Source: Morinoia aosen (lineage: Eukaryota; Arthropoda; Malacostraca; Amphipoda; Talitridae). From it: a stretch of 64,000 bases of DNA. The DNA lies in contig CM059576.1 in the NCBI GenBank assembly GCA_030386875.1, positions 65,347,581 through 65,411,580 of the forward strand, written 5' to 3'. The notes beneath the pieces were generated by a model. That model had not been told where the DNA came from, made no database searches, and was given only the letters and a program-made list of their open reading frames with translations. This document shows positions 22,981 through 34,900 of the stretch, piece after piece. The translations under genes were made by a program, and so were the position numbers. How positions within the stretch are numbered: position 1 is the first letter of the stretch; the number at the start of each line of letters is the position of its first letter.

Positions 22981-23179
22981 CAAAACCACCTTCCACAATA
23001 CATAAACAAAACAAGTGTTCGCTGTTTGACCGAAAGTTCGTGTTCGTGTTTTCCAACACGTTCGAAACACAAACACACCGAAATCTGCGAACTTTTCACC
23101 TGTGTTCGTGTTCGCGGACGGCCGAAAAACACGAACTTCGGGCGAAAGATTGATAGTGTGGACGGGCCTTAAGGTACGA

Positions 23180-23432
23180 CCCAGTTTAACTTTTTCGCCG
23201 CCTATTCGAAAAGTATGCACACGGTTCGCAGAGTCGTGTGCTTATTTATGCAAGATTATCGTCACCAAGGGAGCGATATATAGCTGAATTCATCGTCGCC
23301 AGACGCCTCGTTTGCCGCGATAAATATCGCTACCTCGAAAGCATAATTGTGCATAATGTTGCATGACAGGCGGTTGATGAAATGCATAAGTATGCATAAT
23401 ATTGTAAACAATATGCATTTTCATAGCACGGT
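23180..23432 (+). repeat. CCCAGT-family MITE, copy 1
   Basis: Starts CCCAGTTTAACTTTTTCGCC and continues with ATGCACACGGTTCGC, TATTTATGCA, GCGATA/TATCGC motifs and GCATAATTGTGCATAA. It is the same family as 25021-25640 and, inverted, 34985-35252. It stops at the start of RepB copy B. Only one terminus is identified. Confidence 0.65.
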
Positions 23433-24985
23433 GTTCATGATCATGTCATTATCAATATGGGGCTCTCAAACTCACCAGATTTAAATCAGATTATATATAT
23501 TTTATTATAATCATATTATACATATGAACTATTTCTTGTGAAGCGTCGTGAAAAAGGAGACTAATAGACATCCTCTGAGTACCAAAGCTTCACTGAAGGC
23601 CGCCATTGTCCAGGTGATATCCGAAATAAATTAGACTCACATAATTTTAGCTTTTCAATGCTTTCGGGCTTAAATAGAAGCTGTTACTAAAGCAAAAGGT
23701 CGTTTCACAGAATAATTTTACTAAAAAGTATCCTCGAAGATTTCTGTGTATAGTTGATTTAAATATAATAATTTTGCTAACAGATTTTGGTTCAATTTTC
23801 AGGTTAAAGTAAACACATTCTCATATAGCCCTCATAGCGTGGGTTCGTATAATAGAGGTTAAAATTTAAATCAATAACCGGAAAAATTCTCGCTCTTTTC
23901 AACGCAAAACAGGCACGTGCAAAAATTCCGATTGTTTCGCACTAGCTGTATTTCATTATGTCGAAGCTGCTCACACACAAACAATCAATGCCGACATTTT
24001 TTTCAAAAATAGTTAGGGAAAAATTCGTGCTTGAAAGTATTCACACCTATATGATTCTTCATAATTTTCTGATGCACTACACTTTTATTTTTTAACCTAC
24101 ATTTCGACAAGCGTTTTTATGATTTGGCTTTGCTGCGATACATCTCTGGGCTGGGAAAGGAAAATCTAAAAGCACATTTGTTATGATTTCAACCAAACAT
24201 TATAACCGAAACACGATTCCCTCAATAGCAAAATAAACATTTCTATCGACTTTCTCAGTATCCCTTTTATAGTACTTCCGATCCAAATTCATGTAAAATT
24301 TCTCGCCTGATAAAAGGGCCAAAGGTAATCATAGAACAGCAATAAAAATTTAGAGACAGGCTGTGCATGACTCATAGCTGATAACACTTGAAACGAAATG
24401 CGATGCAACTCGTGTATGCCAGTTGGGCGACGCCTGTCCTGTTATCAAGGTGGAAACTCAAGGAATGTGCTAACGGTAATGTGCATGAGAAAAATACTAA
24501 GATTTCCAACTAGTTGCTTACACTTACAACACGCTGTTTGAATATGTGTTTGCAATTTCCGACAAGTATGACATTTTAAATCTAAACTCCTGCATATGTC
24601 ATTAGATATCACTCTTGCGTTGCACTGATGACGTATCACATGCCACACCCAGATTTGCATCACATCGTTCGTGCAGGCTGTGCAGTGAAGCAAGTGAAAT
24701 AGTGCCCCAGCTGAAACGTAAGTTTTGAGTTTTGAGTATACCTACATATGTACAGCGGCTGTTATTTTGCAGGAATTGATGTTACAAATTCCCCACTCCA
24801 GCTCTAGCTATTAAGCATGCTGCATTTCCAATTTTTTATTTTGCCTTTCATTACTTTCTGAAACACAAAGTAGTTCGAACGCATACTAAGGAGTTCACAA
24901 AAGAAATGAGTTAAGAACAACATTCGTCAATTCCTTCCTGAGCTTTTTTCCCAACGTCGTCTACAACATTCTGATTTAATTTTAA
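23433..24985 (+). repeat. RepB copy B (empty site for the 5.16-kb element)
   Basis: Collinear with 8804-8990 plus 14162-15540 and uninterrupted at GCCATTGTCCAGGTGATATC (about 23610-23630), where copy A carries the 5163-bp insertion. Small frames shared with copy A are broken differently, so no conserved product is indicated. The right end is lost where the next MITE begins. Confidence 0.85.
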
Positions 24986-25020
24986 ATCCGTGGACATGTT
25001 GGCCGTCTGTTTGACTTATA

Positions 25021-25640
25021 CCCAGTCTAACTTTTTCGCCGCCTCTTCGAAAAATATGCACACGGTTCGCCGAGTTATATGCTTATTTATGCATTATTAT
25101 CGTCACCAAGGCGGCGATATATAGCCGACTTTCTCGTCACCAAAGACCTCTTTTGCCGCGATAATAATCGCCGCCTCGAAAGCATAATTGTGCATAAAGT
25201 TGCATGACAGAAAGCTGATGAAATGCATATATATGCATGATATTGTAAACAATACGCATTTTCATAGCACGGTACACAAACGTAAATACGTGCATTTCTG
25301 TGCACCATTATTGAAATTTGTGCGCACCGTGAGTAGTTTCAGCAATTATGAAGCATTCCCTTTCATTCGAAGTTATCGCCGCCTCGAAAGCATAATTGTG
25401 CATGAAGTTGCATGACAGGCGGCTGATGAAATGAATTAGTATACATAATATTGTATTAGTATGCATCTTCATAGCACGGTATACAGACTTGAATACATGT
25501 ATTTCTGTCTGCCATTATGCGTACCGTGAGTATTTTCAGCTATTATGAAGCATATCCCTTCCATTCGAAGTTATCGCTGCCTCGAATGGATAAATGAGTT
25601 TAATAAAGGGAAAGGCGGCGATAACATTGCATAATTATAC
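25021..25640 (+). repeat. CCCAGT-family MITE, copy 2, with internal ~200-bp tandem duplication
   Basis: Starts CCCAGTCTAACTTTTTCGCC after TA. Inside, a unit beginning CGCCGCCTCGAA at 25169 repeats at 25377 (208 bp later), and a third start (CGCTGCCTCGAA) occurs at 25575. Each unit carries GCATAATTGTGCAT, GTTGCATGACAG, a TTCATAGCACGGTA..AC block and a CATTCGAAGTTATCGC end. No coding potential. Confidence 0.7.
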
Positions 25641-26100
25641 ATTATTAATTGACTATTGAAATGAACAGGTTTGAATAAATCAATATGATCACATATTTTA
25701 TATTTGGTCATACGTTACACACTAAAACTAAGTTTTCACCGAAATATAAGAATAGCATCACAGAGAACTTATAAAATATTTCCTTGGTAATAAGTATCAC
25801 AGATTTCAGGTAAAATAATCACAGAATAATGAAAAAACTCAAGAAGGTAGTAGGTAGTTAAGTAAAAGATAGTAGTGAACTTGACACATTTCCTACAAAG
25901 TGACCCACTGGTGGTCACTTGAGTGATTTTCATAGCGCTGCTCACCCACCTGCAGTCACCAACTTATTTTTTATAAATAATGAAAGCTAAATAAAAGCCA
26001 GATCCAGTTTTTGTTTGCCGTTTTCATAGTTGATTACTACAATTGACTTTAAATTTGAATTTAATATTGAACTTCATTATGACCCATCGCAGTTAACGCG
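25641..26100. other. No recognisable gene
   Basis: AT-rich spacer. Nothing supported. Confidence 0.4.
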
Positions 26101-26104
26101 TTAA

Positions 26105-26430
26105 AAAAGATGGTCCTTCAACAAATAAACGCATATATTTCAACAAAAAAGAGCCTACCCACCATCAGTTTGGGCCCTAACTTTGTCCCCTGGGGCATAA
26201 TCTTTTGAATAATTTTATATTTTCATTATATATCATAGTATGAGACTATGAGTTTCAGCAATCACAGCAGGAGTACCCAAAACAGGAATATTCCAAACAC
26301 CATTTAGTATAGAGAATTATCTGGGGACTTAATGCCTAAAGTATGGTTTCACACAGAGCACTCACAATGTCCCCCTGGCAGGGCTACTTCCCATATATAC
26401 AATAGAATCACCCTGAGGGGAAAAATCTAC
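26105..26430 (+). repeat. R370 fragments (copy 3)
   Basis: Two adjacent pieces. AAAAAAGATGGTCCTTCAAC through GGGCCCTAACTTTGTCCCCTG matches the right half. Then CCATTTAGTAT and ACAATGTCCCCCTGGCAGGG through TCACCCTGAGGGG match the middle and right end again, indicating two overlapping or tandem truncated copies. Confidence 0.6.
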
Positions 26431-26616
26431 CCAGAACGTCGAAATTTAAGCCACATTCATTGGTGTAAACGCAACATTACCCACTTAGTTTCTGTGTCTG
26501 ATTCCACAATTAGATCCGACGAAGGCACTTGCTCAGCAGCATAATTGTGATGCTCGGTGAGGGGACAGTGTCAGTTGATACGGTTGTGGTGATTGTGCTG
26601 ATATTGGTGGTGGTTG

Positions 26617-26751
26617 CTATTCCTGCAGCCTCTGTAGCACCTTTTCCACGGAGATGGCTATTTCCATTTCAATCCACCGATTCAAGCAGACCTCGCTGCG
26701 TGGCCACTGCGATTCCTTTGTGGTTAGTGAACCCACCAGCTGCCAACACTT
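26617..26751 (-). CDS. Candidate DUF4806-type C-terminal exon (locus 1)
   Basis: Minus-strand open segment after a plausible acceptor (ATTTTGTAG before 26751), 44 codons to a TAG. It includes PRSEVCLNRWIEMEIAIS, loosely like the alternating helix (EV..xLxRWLxxA) that follows the DUF4806 core. It follows the exons at 28642-27673 on the same strand, with an R370 repeat in the intervening intron. The phase does not match the end of the 27673-27849 exon, so an exon is missing, the frame choice is wrong, or the gene is broken. Confidence 0.3.
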   Translation of the reverse strand, partial: KCWQLVGSLTTKESQWPRSEVCLNRWIEMEIAISVEKVLQRLQE

Positions 26752-26950
26752 CTACAAAATATGAGAACAACTTAGTTCCGTGATTGATAAAGTTGTACCA
26801 ATACAATAGTGAATAAGCAGATATTACACACGAGTTGTAGACTAAAGAATGATTTACTAAAGTTTATATCAATGATCACTATTTGAATAGCAAGTTTATT
26901 AATGTTCTATCGCAATTGAGACAAAATAGATAATATAGCAGGTATTTGAT

Positions 26951-27305
26951 TATGAGTTAGTTTAAGCTTCCATAACTAAGAAAACGGTTTTCCAAAGAGA
27001 GGAATAATGAAAAGATCATCTAGAATGGACTGTGTACAAGATGAATCTAAGCCAAAGTTCGTTCCCACACAGCACATACTGCAAACAGCAAGTCAGGAAG
27101 TTCAAACACTATAGAAGTTCATGATGGAACAAGTAGGTGCTGAAGACAAGAGTAGCAGTTCACTGAAAAAATGACTAGCTGTCGTTAACAAAATAAAAAT
27201 CATACTATTTCAACCAGTAGAGAGCCAAATTTCAAGCTCAGGCTTAAATTTTCATTCTGGGACTGCTACTTCCCATTGGTACAATTATTTTATCCTTGTT
27301 AGGGT
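26951..27305 (+). repeat. R370 copy 4 (full length, diverged)
   Basis: Starts AGTTAGTTTAAGCTTCC and carries TTCCAAAGAGAGGAATAATG, GTAGGTGCTGAAGACAA, the AACAAAAT..A run, and a right end CTTCCCATTGGTACAATTA. The terminal palindrome is degraded. Confidence 0.7.
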
Positions 27306-27672
27306 ATAATTCAGCAGAAAAATGTATGATCAGTGAGTTACTGGCTTTGCATTCAAAAGGAAATGTAACAATAGCAAAACACAATAAATCTAGATGTTCT
27401 ACTTGATCATCACATAATAAATGAAGCAATGTCAATCTTTTCAAGTTTCAGTTCTTTATGTGCTACACAGAATTTATGTCTTTCACCGCTGATTTCACAA
27501 GATGATCAACAAGGAAAGGGTAAATAGATCAATATTAGAAAGAACCACCTTTTTCTGATGCACTGGTTCAATTTTTTTTATCTTGCAGAGCTTTATTTAA
27601 ATAGGTTAGTAATCTATGTAAAAACAAGATTATCAAGGAGGGTAAGAACATTTCTCAGTAATAACTGCTTAC

Positions 27673-27849
27673 CATGAATAATGTGCATTGAATTGTGGTC
27701 CTTGAAGGCAATTTTCGACTGCTGCCTCCGATGACCACCAAGTCCTGAGAAGCGGAACAGCATCACCAGTTCTCTGGTGAACAGGTGCTTCCATATACGT
27801 CTCTGGACTCTGAAACGCTTACTCGTACATGGCCTTTGAGAGCTACCGG
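27673..27849 (-). CDS. DUF4806-like exon (locus 1, core)
   Basis: A 177-nt exon with a strong acceptor (TGTTTTTTTGCAG) and consensus donor (ATG then GTAAGC). Only one frame is open throughout. It reads VQRRIWKHLFTRELVMLFRF then SGLGGHRRQQSKIAF and DHNSMHIIH. The pattern (I)LK.LFT.EL...F.FSG.GG...K.AFK matches the core of the DUF4806 domain of insect uncharacterised proteins, as I recall it. Upstream exons at 27925-27976 and 28394-28642 fit in phase. DUF4806 has no established biochemical role; proteins with it are abundant and often species-expanded in insects. The first 15 residues are Arg/Lys-rich. This could be a live host gene or a repeated gene fragment. Confidence 0.6.
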
Positions 27850-27924
27850 CTGCAAAAAAACAACATTTTTCATTAGATTCATATTTTACGTAGGTTTTAG
27901 CACAAGCTTCATATTCACACTTAC

Positions 27925-27976
27925 TGTGCCTTGCACAATAGTCTCGTGACCATAGACAAATTAAGAAAATGACTAC
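27925..27976 (-). CDS. Possible 52-nt exon linking the DUF4806 exons
   Basis: Bounded by a CAG acceptor at 27977-27979 and a GTAAGT donor at 27919-27924. Entering in phase 0 and leaving in phase 1, it joins the 28394 exon to the 27849 exon with the frame maintained and no stop. The peptide (IFLICLWSRDYCARH) is not recognisable, so phase agreement is the only support. Confidence 0.3.
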
Positions 27977-28393
27977 CTGAATGCATCATTGGTGTATTTG
28001 TTTAATTCAATATTGGTACATTTCCTATTGAAGCTTAATATTTCCTGTTCTCAAATTTGTTGCGAGGTTTTGCAAGGTTATGGGCCTTCATGTGAAATGC
28101 CTCTGTTTGCCCTTACATAAGAAACCGTTTCTTGAAGGTAATAATTCAGTAAAAACTTCCATGAACAATTTATCTTAGATATTTCTTATGATGCTTACAA
28201 TACTCCATTCAAAGAATTTAATATTCTCACACTGTAACTCATCCAAACTATAAAAAATAAACAAAAATTATTCATTATTACTGCTTAGATCTAACCTTTA
28301 TATAAAAAAAAGTTACCTGCACATAAGTAATTATTGCAGGGACTTGGGAACAGCATCATATGTATGAAATAAAAACCATTCTATTTAACTCAC

Positions 28394-28642
28394 TAGTTCA
28401 AGTTGCTTCAAAAAAACGTCCAGTTCTTCCACTGTCTTGGCTGGTCCAGGTAAGGGCTCGTTGCTTGAAGGTTGGCGCTTTCTCACCTCGACCAATGCTT
28501 CAACTTATGAAATTTCTCCGACAGTATATCTGCAAATCTTTCTTGTTGATTGCTGATGCGCTTCAGCCCAGTTAGTAGATCGTTGACATTACTTGCCACT
28601 TTGTGTCGCTTGCCCATCACTTCAGTGGAAGTGCATTCATTC
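28394..28642 (-). CDS. DUF4806-like exon (locus 1, upstream), one frameshift
   Basis: Minus-strand exon after TTTGTTATCTACAG, ending at a GTGAGT donor. The first part reads MGKRHKVASNVNDLLTGLKR and NQQERFADILSEKF, a basic then helical region. After a single frame change near 28500 it continues as ALVEVRKRQPSSNEPLPGPA and KTVEELDVFLKQLEL. The last piece matches the P...T.EEL..FE..L motif that precedes the DUF4806 core by a few tens of residues. The frameshift may be a real disabling mutation or a sequence error; without it the exon would be fully open. A weak alternative is that both halves are separate exons. Confidence 0.5.
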
Positions 28643-28649
28643 CTGTAGA

Positions 28650-30180
28650 TAACAAAACTTCGTCAACTACAGTATCATATATCTAACTGCCCTGCATTCC
28701 AAAGTGATTATGGTTAAACAAGTGGAATACATATTTATTCAATGTCAATACCAGAGAAGTAGTCATGATACAAATGCAGCCTTCCGATGTCATGAAGATT
28801 GAAGAAAGGTTATGATAATTGGAAAGTTAGCATACAATTCAATGTTAATGTGAATGAGGAAAGTCAGGGAAATGATATCGTACTGTATAGTGGATATCTC
28901 CCCGTGATGAACTGGGAGGATTGCAACATTGCACCAGTGATGAAACTTGAAACGATGGAAGCTGTGTTTAGATGGTGCTGCGCGCAGAATCATCTTTGGT
29001 GGCTGAAGAAGGATATGCTCATAGGTATCCTTTTTCCCCACATCTGGCTCGTGAATCTAGAAGGTTGTGAGAGCATACTAGATGAGAAAAAGTAGCAAAA
29101 CTAAAACAGAAATTCAGCTATACACTAGAAAAAATGAGAAAGTTAAGTAAAGATGAACAGCAGAACTCCTCCTGCTACAAGCTAACAGATGAATAGAAAG
29201 ACAGTGAATATTGATTAAGAATGTTAAATATTGTTTCGCTAATTGATGAAGAGCACAAAGTGACACAGAGTAGAGCAAACAAATTGAAATTTATTCTCAT
29301 GGGCCAAGGTGCTAATGCTAATTAGAATACATGTACAAGCATTATTGTATATCCAATCTTATATGTAGAATATACCTATATCTCAGAACAGTTGCTCTAT
29401 TAGAAAACAGTATCTATGGAAACAAAAATTTGAAGCAAACTACTAATCTATACATATTTAAGTGTTATTACTAATTACAGGATGTCTAACACATGATAGA
29501 GATGAAAAATTCTTCACTAAAAAAATATATATATTTGAAACACTGCTGCAAATCATGAATATTGCACAACTTATATAATAATTATAATTTAAATGACATA
29601 TAATTATGATAAAAGATCATGAACTAGATCAATATCATTATTACTATATAATTTAAAGCCTACATAACCCCATGTCAGACCGCACAGGGGTTGTCGAGCC
29701 TTTTTGTGTTAGTTACCCATAATCTTAAGTATTTTCTTCATGTGTCCAGCTCTCTGAACGCCGACTTATCTAATTCCCCGCGCTGATGTTGCGTTTGTGC
29801 ATTTACTTTAGTTAGCCCTTAAATATCATTTGTATTACATGTCGATATTTCAATGTTTCTTGTATTACCTAACTAAATACGACTAATAATTTAAATGTAA
29901 TTTTGAGTGTTGTACCCTGTTAAGCAGTAGCTCATGCCTGTACGCACCATTTTTGCAATAGAAAATAAATCACTATCTTTGTTCAAATATATCAGTGTTT
30001 GTAATAGGGACTTCAAAGAGATTCAGCATTAAATAAGTCAAACCCTGAGGTCAAAAGAGTTTCCTTCCTCCTTATTGACACAGGCTTTAGTCTTATACGA
30101 GACCTCGCCTAATAAGGGGTTTAAGGAGCCACCTCGGAAGGACGAACTATTTCGCATAGTTTGTCGATAGGAAGACGCTG
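28650..30180. other. No supported gene
   Basis: Two antisense frames of 83-98 codons overlap at 28790-29095, and neither resembles a known family. The rest is AT-rich. If the DUF4806 gene is real its N-terminal exons should lie here, but I could not identify them. Confidence 0.4.
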
Positions 30181-30182
30181 TC

Positions 30183-30445
30183 GCAGTTCGGCACTAACAG
30201 AATTCACTTCTATTGCCCTAGCGGTCTCATACGGCGCAGACAGTTGCTCGTCTTCCTAACGGTACCACCGTAGTTCGGCACATAACAGAATTTACTTTTG
30301 TTGCCCCAGCGGACTGAATACGGCGCAGGTGGTACCCACACTAACCTCACCCCCCACACACAACGGTACCGCCGTAGTTCGGCACTAACAGAATTTACTT
30401 CTGTTGCCCTAGCGGACTGATTACGGCGTAGGCGGTACCCACACG
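30183..30445. repeat. Three tandem GC-richer hairpin units
   Basis: Units beginning near 30186, 30272 and 30376 share AGTTCGGCAC..AACAGAAT, TTGCCC.AGCGG and TACGGCG. The third unit is bracketed by GGTACCGCCGTAG and TACGGCGTAGGCGGTACC, so each unit can fold on itself. Spacing is uneven (86 and 104 bp). No protein reading is conserved across the units. Confidence 0.7.
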
Positions 30446-30555
30446 AACCTCAGGAAGGGCAGCTGCGAAGAAAAGCTAGCGCCCCGGAAAAGGTAGCTGC
30501 ACAGAAGATAGCCCTTTTTCCACGAACCCTCACGTCGACCGCACGACGGTATCGA

Positions 30556-30905
30556 CACCCCACAACAAAGGTGTTCCCAAGAGAGGCATAGAAAAGGGGC
30601 CATCAGGCATAGACACATGAACACGTTCATGGGGAATCTATGCACCAGTGTTTTCCCTCATAGTTTTCTCCGCGGATTCAAACAGCTTTTCAGGAAGAAA
30701 GTTCAAACAAGATAACAGTTCAACTAGACACTAGTAGGGGCTGAAAAAAATGATAGCAGTGAGACAAAAATTAGTCTTTAACAAAACAAAAAATATACAT
30801 TTCAACAAAAAGAAGGGATACCAAACCATCAGCTCTAGCCCTTATATTCTGCCACAGGGGGAACTACTTCCCATAAATACAATAGTTTCATCCACTGAGG
30901 AGTAA
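30556..30905 (+). repeat. R370 copy 5
   Basis: GTGTTCCCAAGAGAGGCATAG, GAATCTATGCAC, AGGGGCTGAAAAAAATGATA, ACAAAACAAAAAATATACAT and CTTCCCATAAATACAATAG, in the same order as other copies. Confidence 0.7.
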
Positions 30906-31619
30906 AAGCTAGATTATTTACCAAATTATATTTAGTGACAAAGTAACTTTACACTTACTTCAAGTTGCTATGATGTTTGTGACCACATGAGTTCTCCAGT
31001 GTGATGATGATGCTACACAGTCTCTTATTTTCAACTCTAAATTTTTTGAAGGCCAGTTGCAAAAAAATTTTCAATTATATAAGCCAGCTTGATGGCACCA
31101 CCCTATTTTATTTATCACTAAATGTAAGCAATGAAAATTTCTTTTTAATCAAAGACATCACTGCACTTGGTTTAATCTGCACCATAGATCATGGCACAGG
31201 TTGACACAGATGTTATGTTTTCAAATATAAAGAATGTTCATCAGGCTTTTTTTCAAAGTTCATGCAATGAACAGACTCAGTGTGGGACGTTTGACATTTA
31301 AAGCAGCAAAACAGCAATATTCATATTTCTTCTTCTGGCTATGAAGCCATGAAGCCATGACAGAATATGCATAGAAGAAAAATTGTTTTTATCAATCTAA
31401 TAACCAATAATCAAACACCAAAAATTGAAAAATTGTTTGTTGTCCTCTCCTTCACAAATACCCCTACTTTTTCAACATGAAATCATACAAATATAATGCA
31501 ATAATATGAGAGAAATATGTTACTTTGTAGCTTACAATAAAATCAGCTGGCATCTGATGCAATACTACGTCACAATTTGCCTAACGCAATGATTGTGAAG
31601 AGCACAGTCGAAACACCAA
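30906..31619. other. No recognisable gene
   Basis: AT-rich. A 67-codon plus-strand frame at 31001-31204 has no motif. Confidence 0.4.
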
Positions 31620-31912
31620 ACGCAACCTTTGCAGAGGCAGTAACCGCCAGTACGCTCACGATGACACGCTGTCATTAACTGACAGATCGAGTCTTGCCGC
31701 TTTCAAATGTTACGGCCGTTAATCAACTGAAAATTTTGCGCCTTCGAATCATCCAAGGCCAACTATAAATATCACGTCCGAGCTTGACCGCGTTTGGTTT
31801 GGGGCGCGTAGAGGCAGTGTTAAAGCAGAGCAGGCCGACTAGCCTATAAATCGTGCATAATCGACCCTCACGTCCTTAATACACCGGCGATACGTCCTTG
31901 ATTTTCAATTGG
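31620..31912 (+). repeat. Repeat family Z, copy 3
   Basis: Aligns with 8520-8795 through TTTCAAATGTTACGGCCGTT, AACTGAAAATTTTGCGCCTT, GCCTATAAATCGTGCATAAT and the shared right terminus TTGATTTTCAATTGGG. It stops at 31912, where the flanking sequence differs from that of copy 2, supporting a discrete element end. Confidence 0.65.
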
Positions 31913-34900
31913 GTAACCATGTAGATACTTACCATGCATATTTCTCTCAAAGAAATGTATATTCACAATATGGATGTTAATATAATTGGGAAACATTTTG
32001 ATATGCAATAAGTGGTAGCTTCTGTAGAAAATAATTACTATTATTTGACAGAAAAAGAATTATATTGTAAGCCTGTACAAAAAATTTGCACTCAAGCACT
32101 AAAAATGATCAACAAATCAAGACTTATTACATATCAATTAAAATAAGTAAAATCTAAAATATTTCATTGATATGATCCTCTGTCATTTTTTTTTACAATA
32201 AATTTTTAACACAATGTATTATCAATTAAATAGCAAGATTATTGCCCCTCAATTGAGAACCTTATTCCCCCATTGTTTAAGTGTTTAGATAGGGCCTAGA
32301 CTTTTTTTCAAATATTTCTAGGATTTTACAATGATACCGTTTAAAAAGATGTACTAACAAAACATAAATTTTTTAATTAAGTTATAATATAATCAAACCA
32401 CAAGTGACACAGTAAGGCACAAAATAAAGAAAATTTAGAAGGGCTAAGCCCCAAATGCGTGATAAAAGCTATTCAAAAAACAACTAATTAATTAATTACC
32501 ATTTTCATAGATTTTTACAATATTGTTTTCCTCAAGTGGCTTCATTGTTAACCTAACCTGTCATAATATTACTCAGATCCCAGGCAAAGAAGCTCACACT
32601 GAGCGAAAATGGCAAAAAACACAAATGTGTGTAAATGATAGGTAACAAATTTTTTTATGCAATAAAAATTCAAATCTAGCTAATGAAGTAACTTCTCACA
32701 AAACAAGCACAATTTAGGTTTCTGTATTACACGAGTAAATTTAGTCATTTTAAATATTGCTTGATGCATGTATTTAACGCTATGTTTACTTGCACATCAA
32801 AAATTTCTTAAAATTTGAATAATTTATCCACATATATTGACAAATAACACCATAAAACTTCAATTATAATTATACCTGATTTTTCAAAATGCAGGGGAAG
32901 TCCTATTTATGCCTATCTGAACAACGCTTACACAACACAGAATTCAAAACATTGCCTTTCATTATTCAGCCTGCTTACTAGTGCACCACCGTTCATCATT
33001 TAAATCTAAAGTTTATGGCAGGCTGTGAATCACAAAACATTTGCTAACAGAAGCACTTCGTTTTTTGGGCACTGCACCTGTCATTTCAGCAAAAATGCCA
33101 GGATTCAACTGAAAGTCACATTTAGATCTTTTGATATTATTTACGCTCAAATGTTACCTAACCACAGACTACCAACATCAATCGCAAAAACCAAACGAAC
33201 TTGAACTTGAACTTGAAACTGAGGGCCGACCAAGGAGGTTTAAGAATGGAGGCGGCATCAGCGCTCTAAAGTGAAGCCAATTTTCGGTAGCTGTAGGGTA
33301 TACGGGCACACACATGGAGATGGGGCTCAGTGCGTGTCAGACACTCAGCGTGACAGGGCGCCGCTATCCACGCTACGGTCAAGAACGAGTTTCCTCAATA
33401 TGAGTTTCTTTATCGTTCAGCGAGGACGCAATTGAAATATATGCCTAAGAAAAAAACGTATAGCACAGAGTAGCGCAAGTCTGCCATTTAACAGCGCGGT
33501 CTTCAGTCGCTGATGATGGAGGTGGTGCTACCCCTCCACTGCAACACCACCTCCACACAGGGACCCAATGCCTGGTGGGCGGGGCTTGGGTCGGCAAAAG
33601 TGGCTTCACGCGATTGACTGGCAAAAGATAGCGATGCCGGTTCCATGCATCTAACTTCCTTGGGGCCGACAGTATCGGATTAAATGTAACCCGCCTTTGC
33701 GCCAATTTTCACAAGTGCCAACCTTCGAAAATATCAAAACAAGACTCAATCAGAGCTGCCAATAGAATCATCCGTAGATAGCTTGCAATTCCAGTAGTTT
33801 TATATTTGAATCATAGGTACAGCAAAATAATCTAGAAGAATGTATTTTTATGTATTATTGAACTTGATTTCGGACATTCCTTGTAAACAAAATTACTAAG
33901 TACGGCTATGTATACATTTCCACAACGCTGAGTCATGGTAAATGCACTGCAAAAATAAAATTAATACCTGACAACATACTTCTAAACTTTCTGATTGAAT
34001 CAAGTTTATTTGATTTCAAGTCAAATTTTAATTGCACGGCGAAACAGACAGTTCAAAAAGAGCATTGTGAACTATTATCCTAAAAACTTGACTATTTTTT
34101 AACACGTAAACGCAAAGCTGAAATGGAAACCCCAGGTTGGATTTTTTTTACCTTATTTAAGAAACGTAGCACGAATAAACTCTGTGACATTCTTGTTCTT
34201 GATTTATGCAGACTTTCATCATATGTGTTCCTTATTTTAATTTTTCTCATGTTTCTGAACTTGGACGCAGCGTATTTAACAATTCAAAATATAACAATTG
34301 AATGTGAACGTTTGCAAAAAAACACTTTCGGATTTCAATGGCAAACATAAATAAATGTTTATATATGATGAATATATTTATACATACATATATTTTATAG
34401 CAATCTGCAGATTGTTATCAAAAACATTTTAAGTTGAATAGCTTTAGATAAATGCAAATTTTCTCAGATAACCAAATCGGCCCGTGCTAAAACTAGACGA
34501 CCTACCACCTCACAAATGTTCAGGTAGTGAAGTAAATTCCTAAGCATCGAGTATTACGCGTATACACTTGTATAGAAGGATTCAATACTTCGCGTGATTT
34601 GAAGATTAAAAACTTGTAATGCAGTGTCACTCAACTCTTATAACTCAAGATTAAAATTCGACTTTTGAAGTGAATAGTACTTCAACTTTTGAACAGGCAA
34701 ACGAATAGCTTCATCGCAATTTGAGCATTTCCAATTACGATGTGTTTTCCGTTAAAATTATCTGACTGCATTTCCGAAATTAATTTTTCCAAAAATCACA
34801 AAAACGAAAAGAACGGGAAAGAAAAGAACAAAATACTCGTAGAGACATGAGAAAACTATTGACACGTTGCAAAACTTGTAAATAGTTTGTAAATGTTGTT

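Larger units (their letters stand above)
15622..23169. mobile_element. 7.5-kb PIF/Harbinger-type element, heavily invaded
   Basis: Terminal inverted repeats AGGCCCGTCTACACTATCAA at 15622-15641 and its complement, with one mismatch, at 23150-23169. Both are flanked by TAA (15619-15621 and 23170-23172), a target of the TWA class used by PIF/Harbinger. Subterminal sequence at both ends is rich in CGAACAC/GTGTTCG motifs. A spliced exon encoding a HARBI1-like nuclease segment lies at 16842-16968. The interior also holds a SINE, an R370 fragment, a RepB fragment and two unrecognised exon-like segments, so much of the 7.5 kb is later insertion. The RepB fragment at 35255-35346 shows the left-flank sequence without this insertion. 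Confidence 0.82.

Noticed and set aside
22798..23220. 140-codon minus-strand frame
   Set aside because: The first part is the Harbinger terminal repeat and the rest is AT-rich; no motif beyond a possible short exon end at MAEY.
28790..29095. N-terminal exon of the DUF4806 locus
   Set aside because: All three minus-strand frames were read; none shows the WL..CYWPP-type motif expected, and no splice sites stand out.
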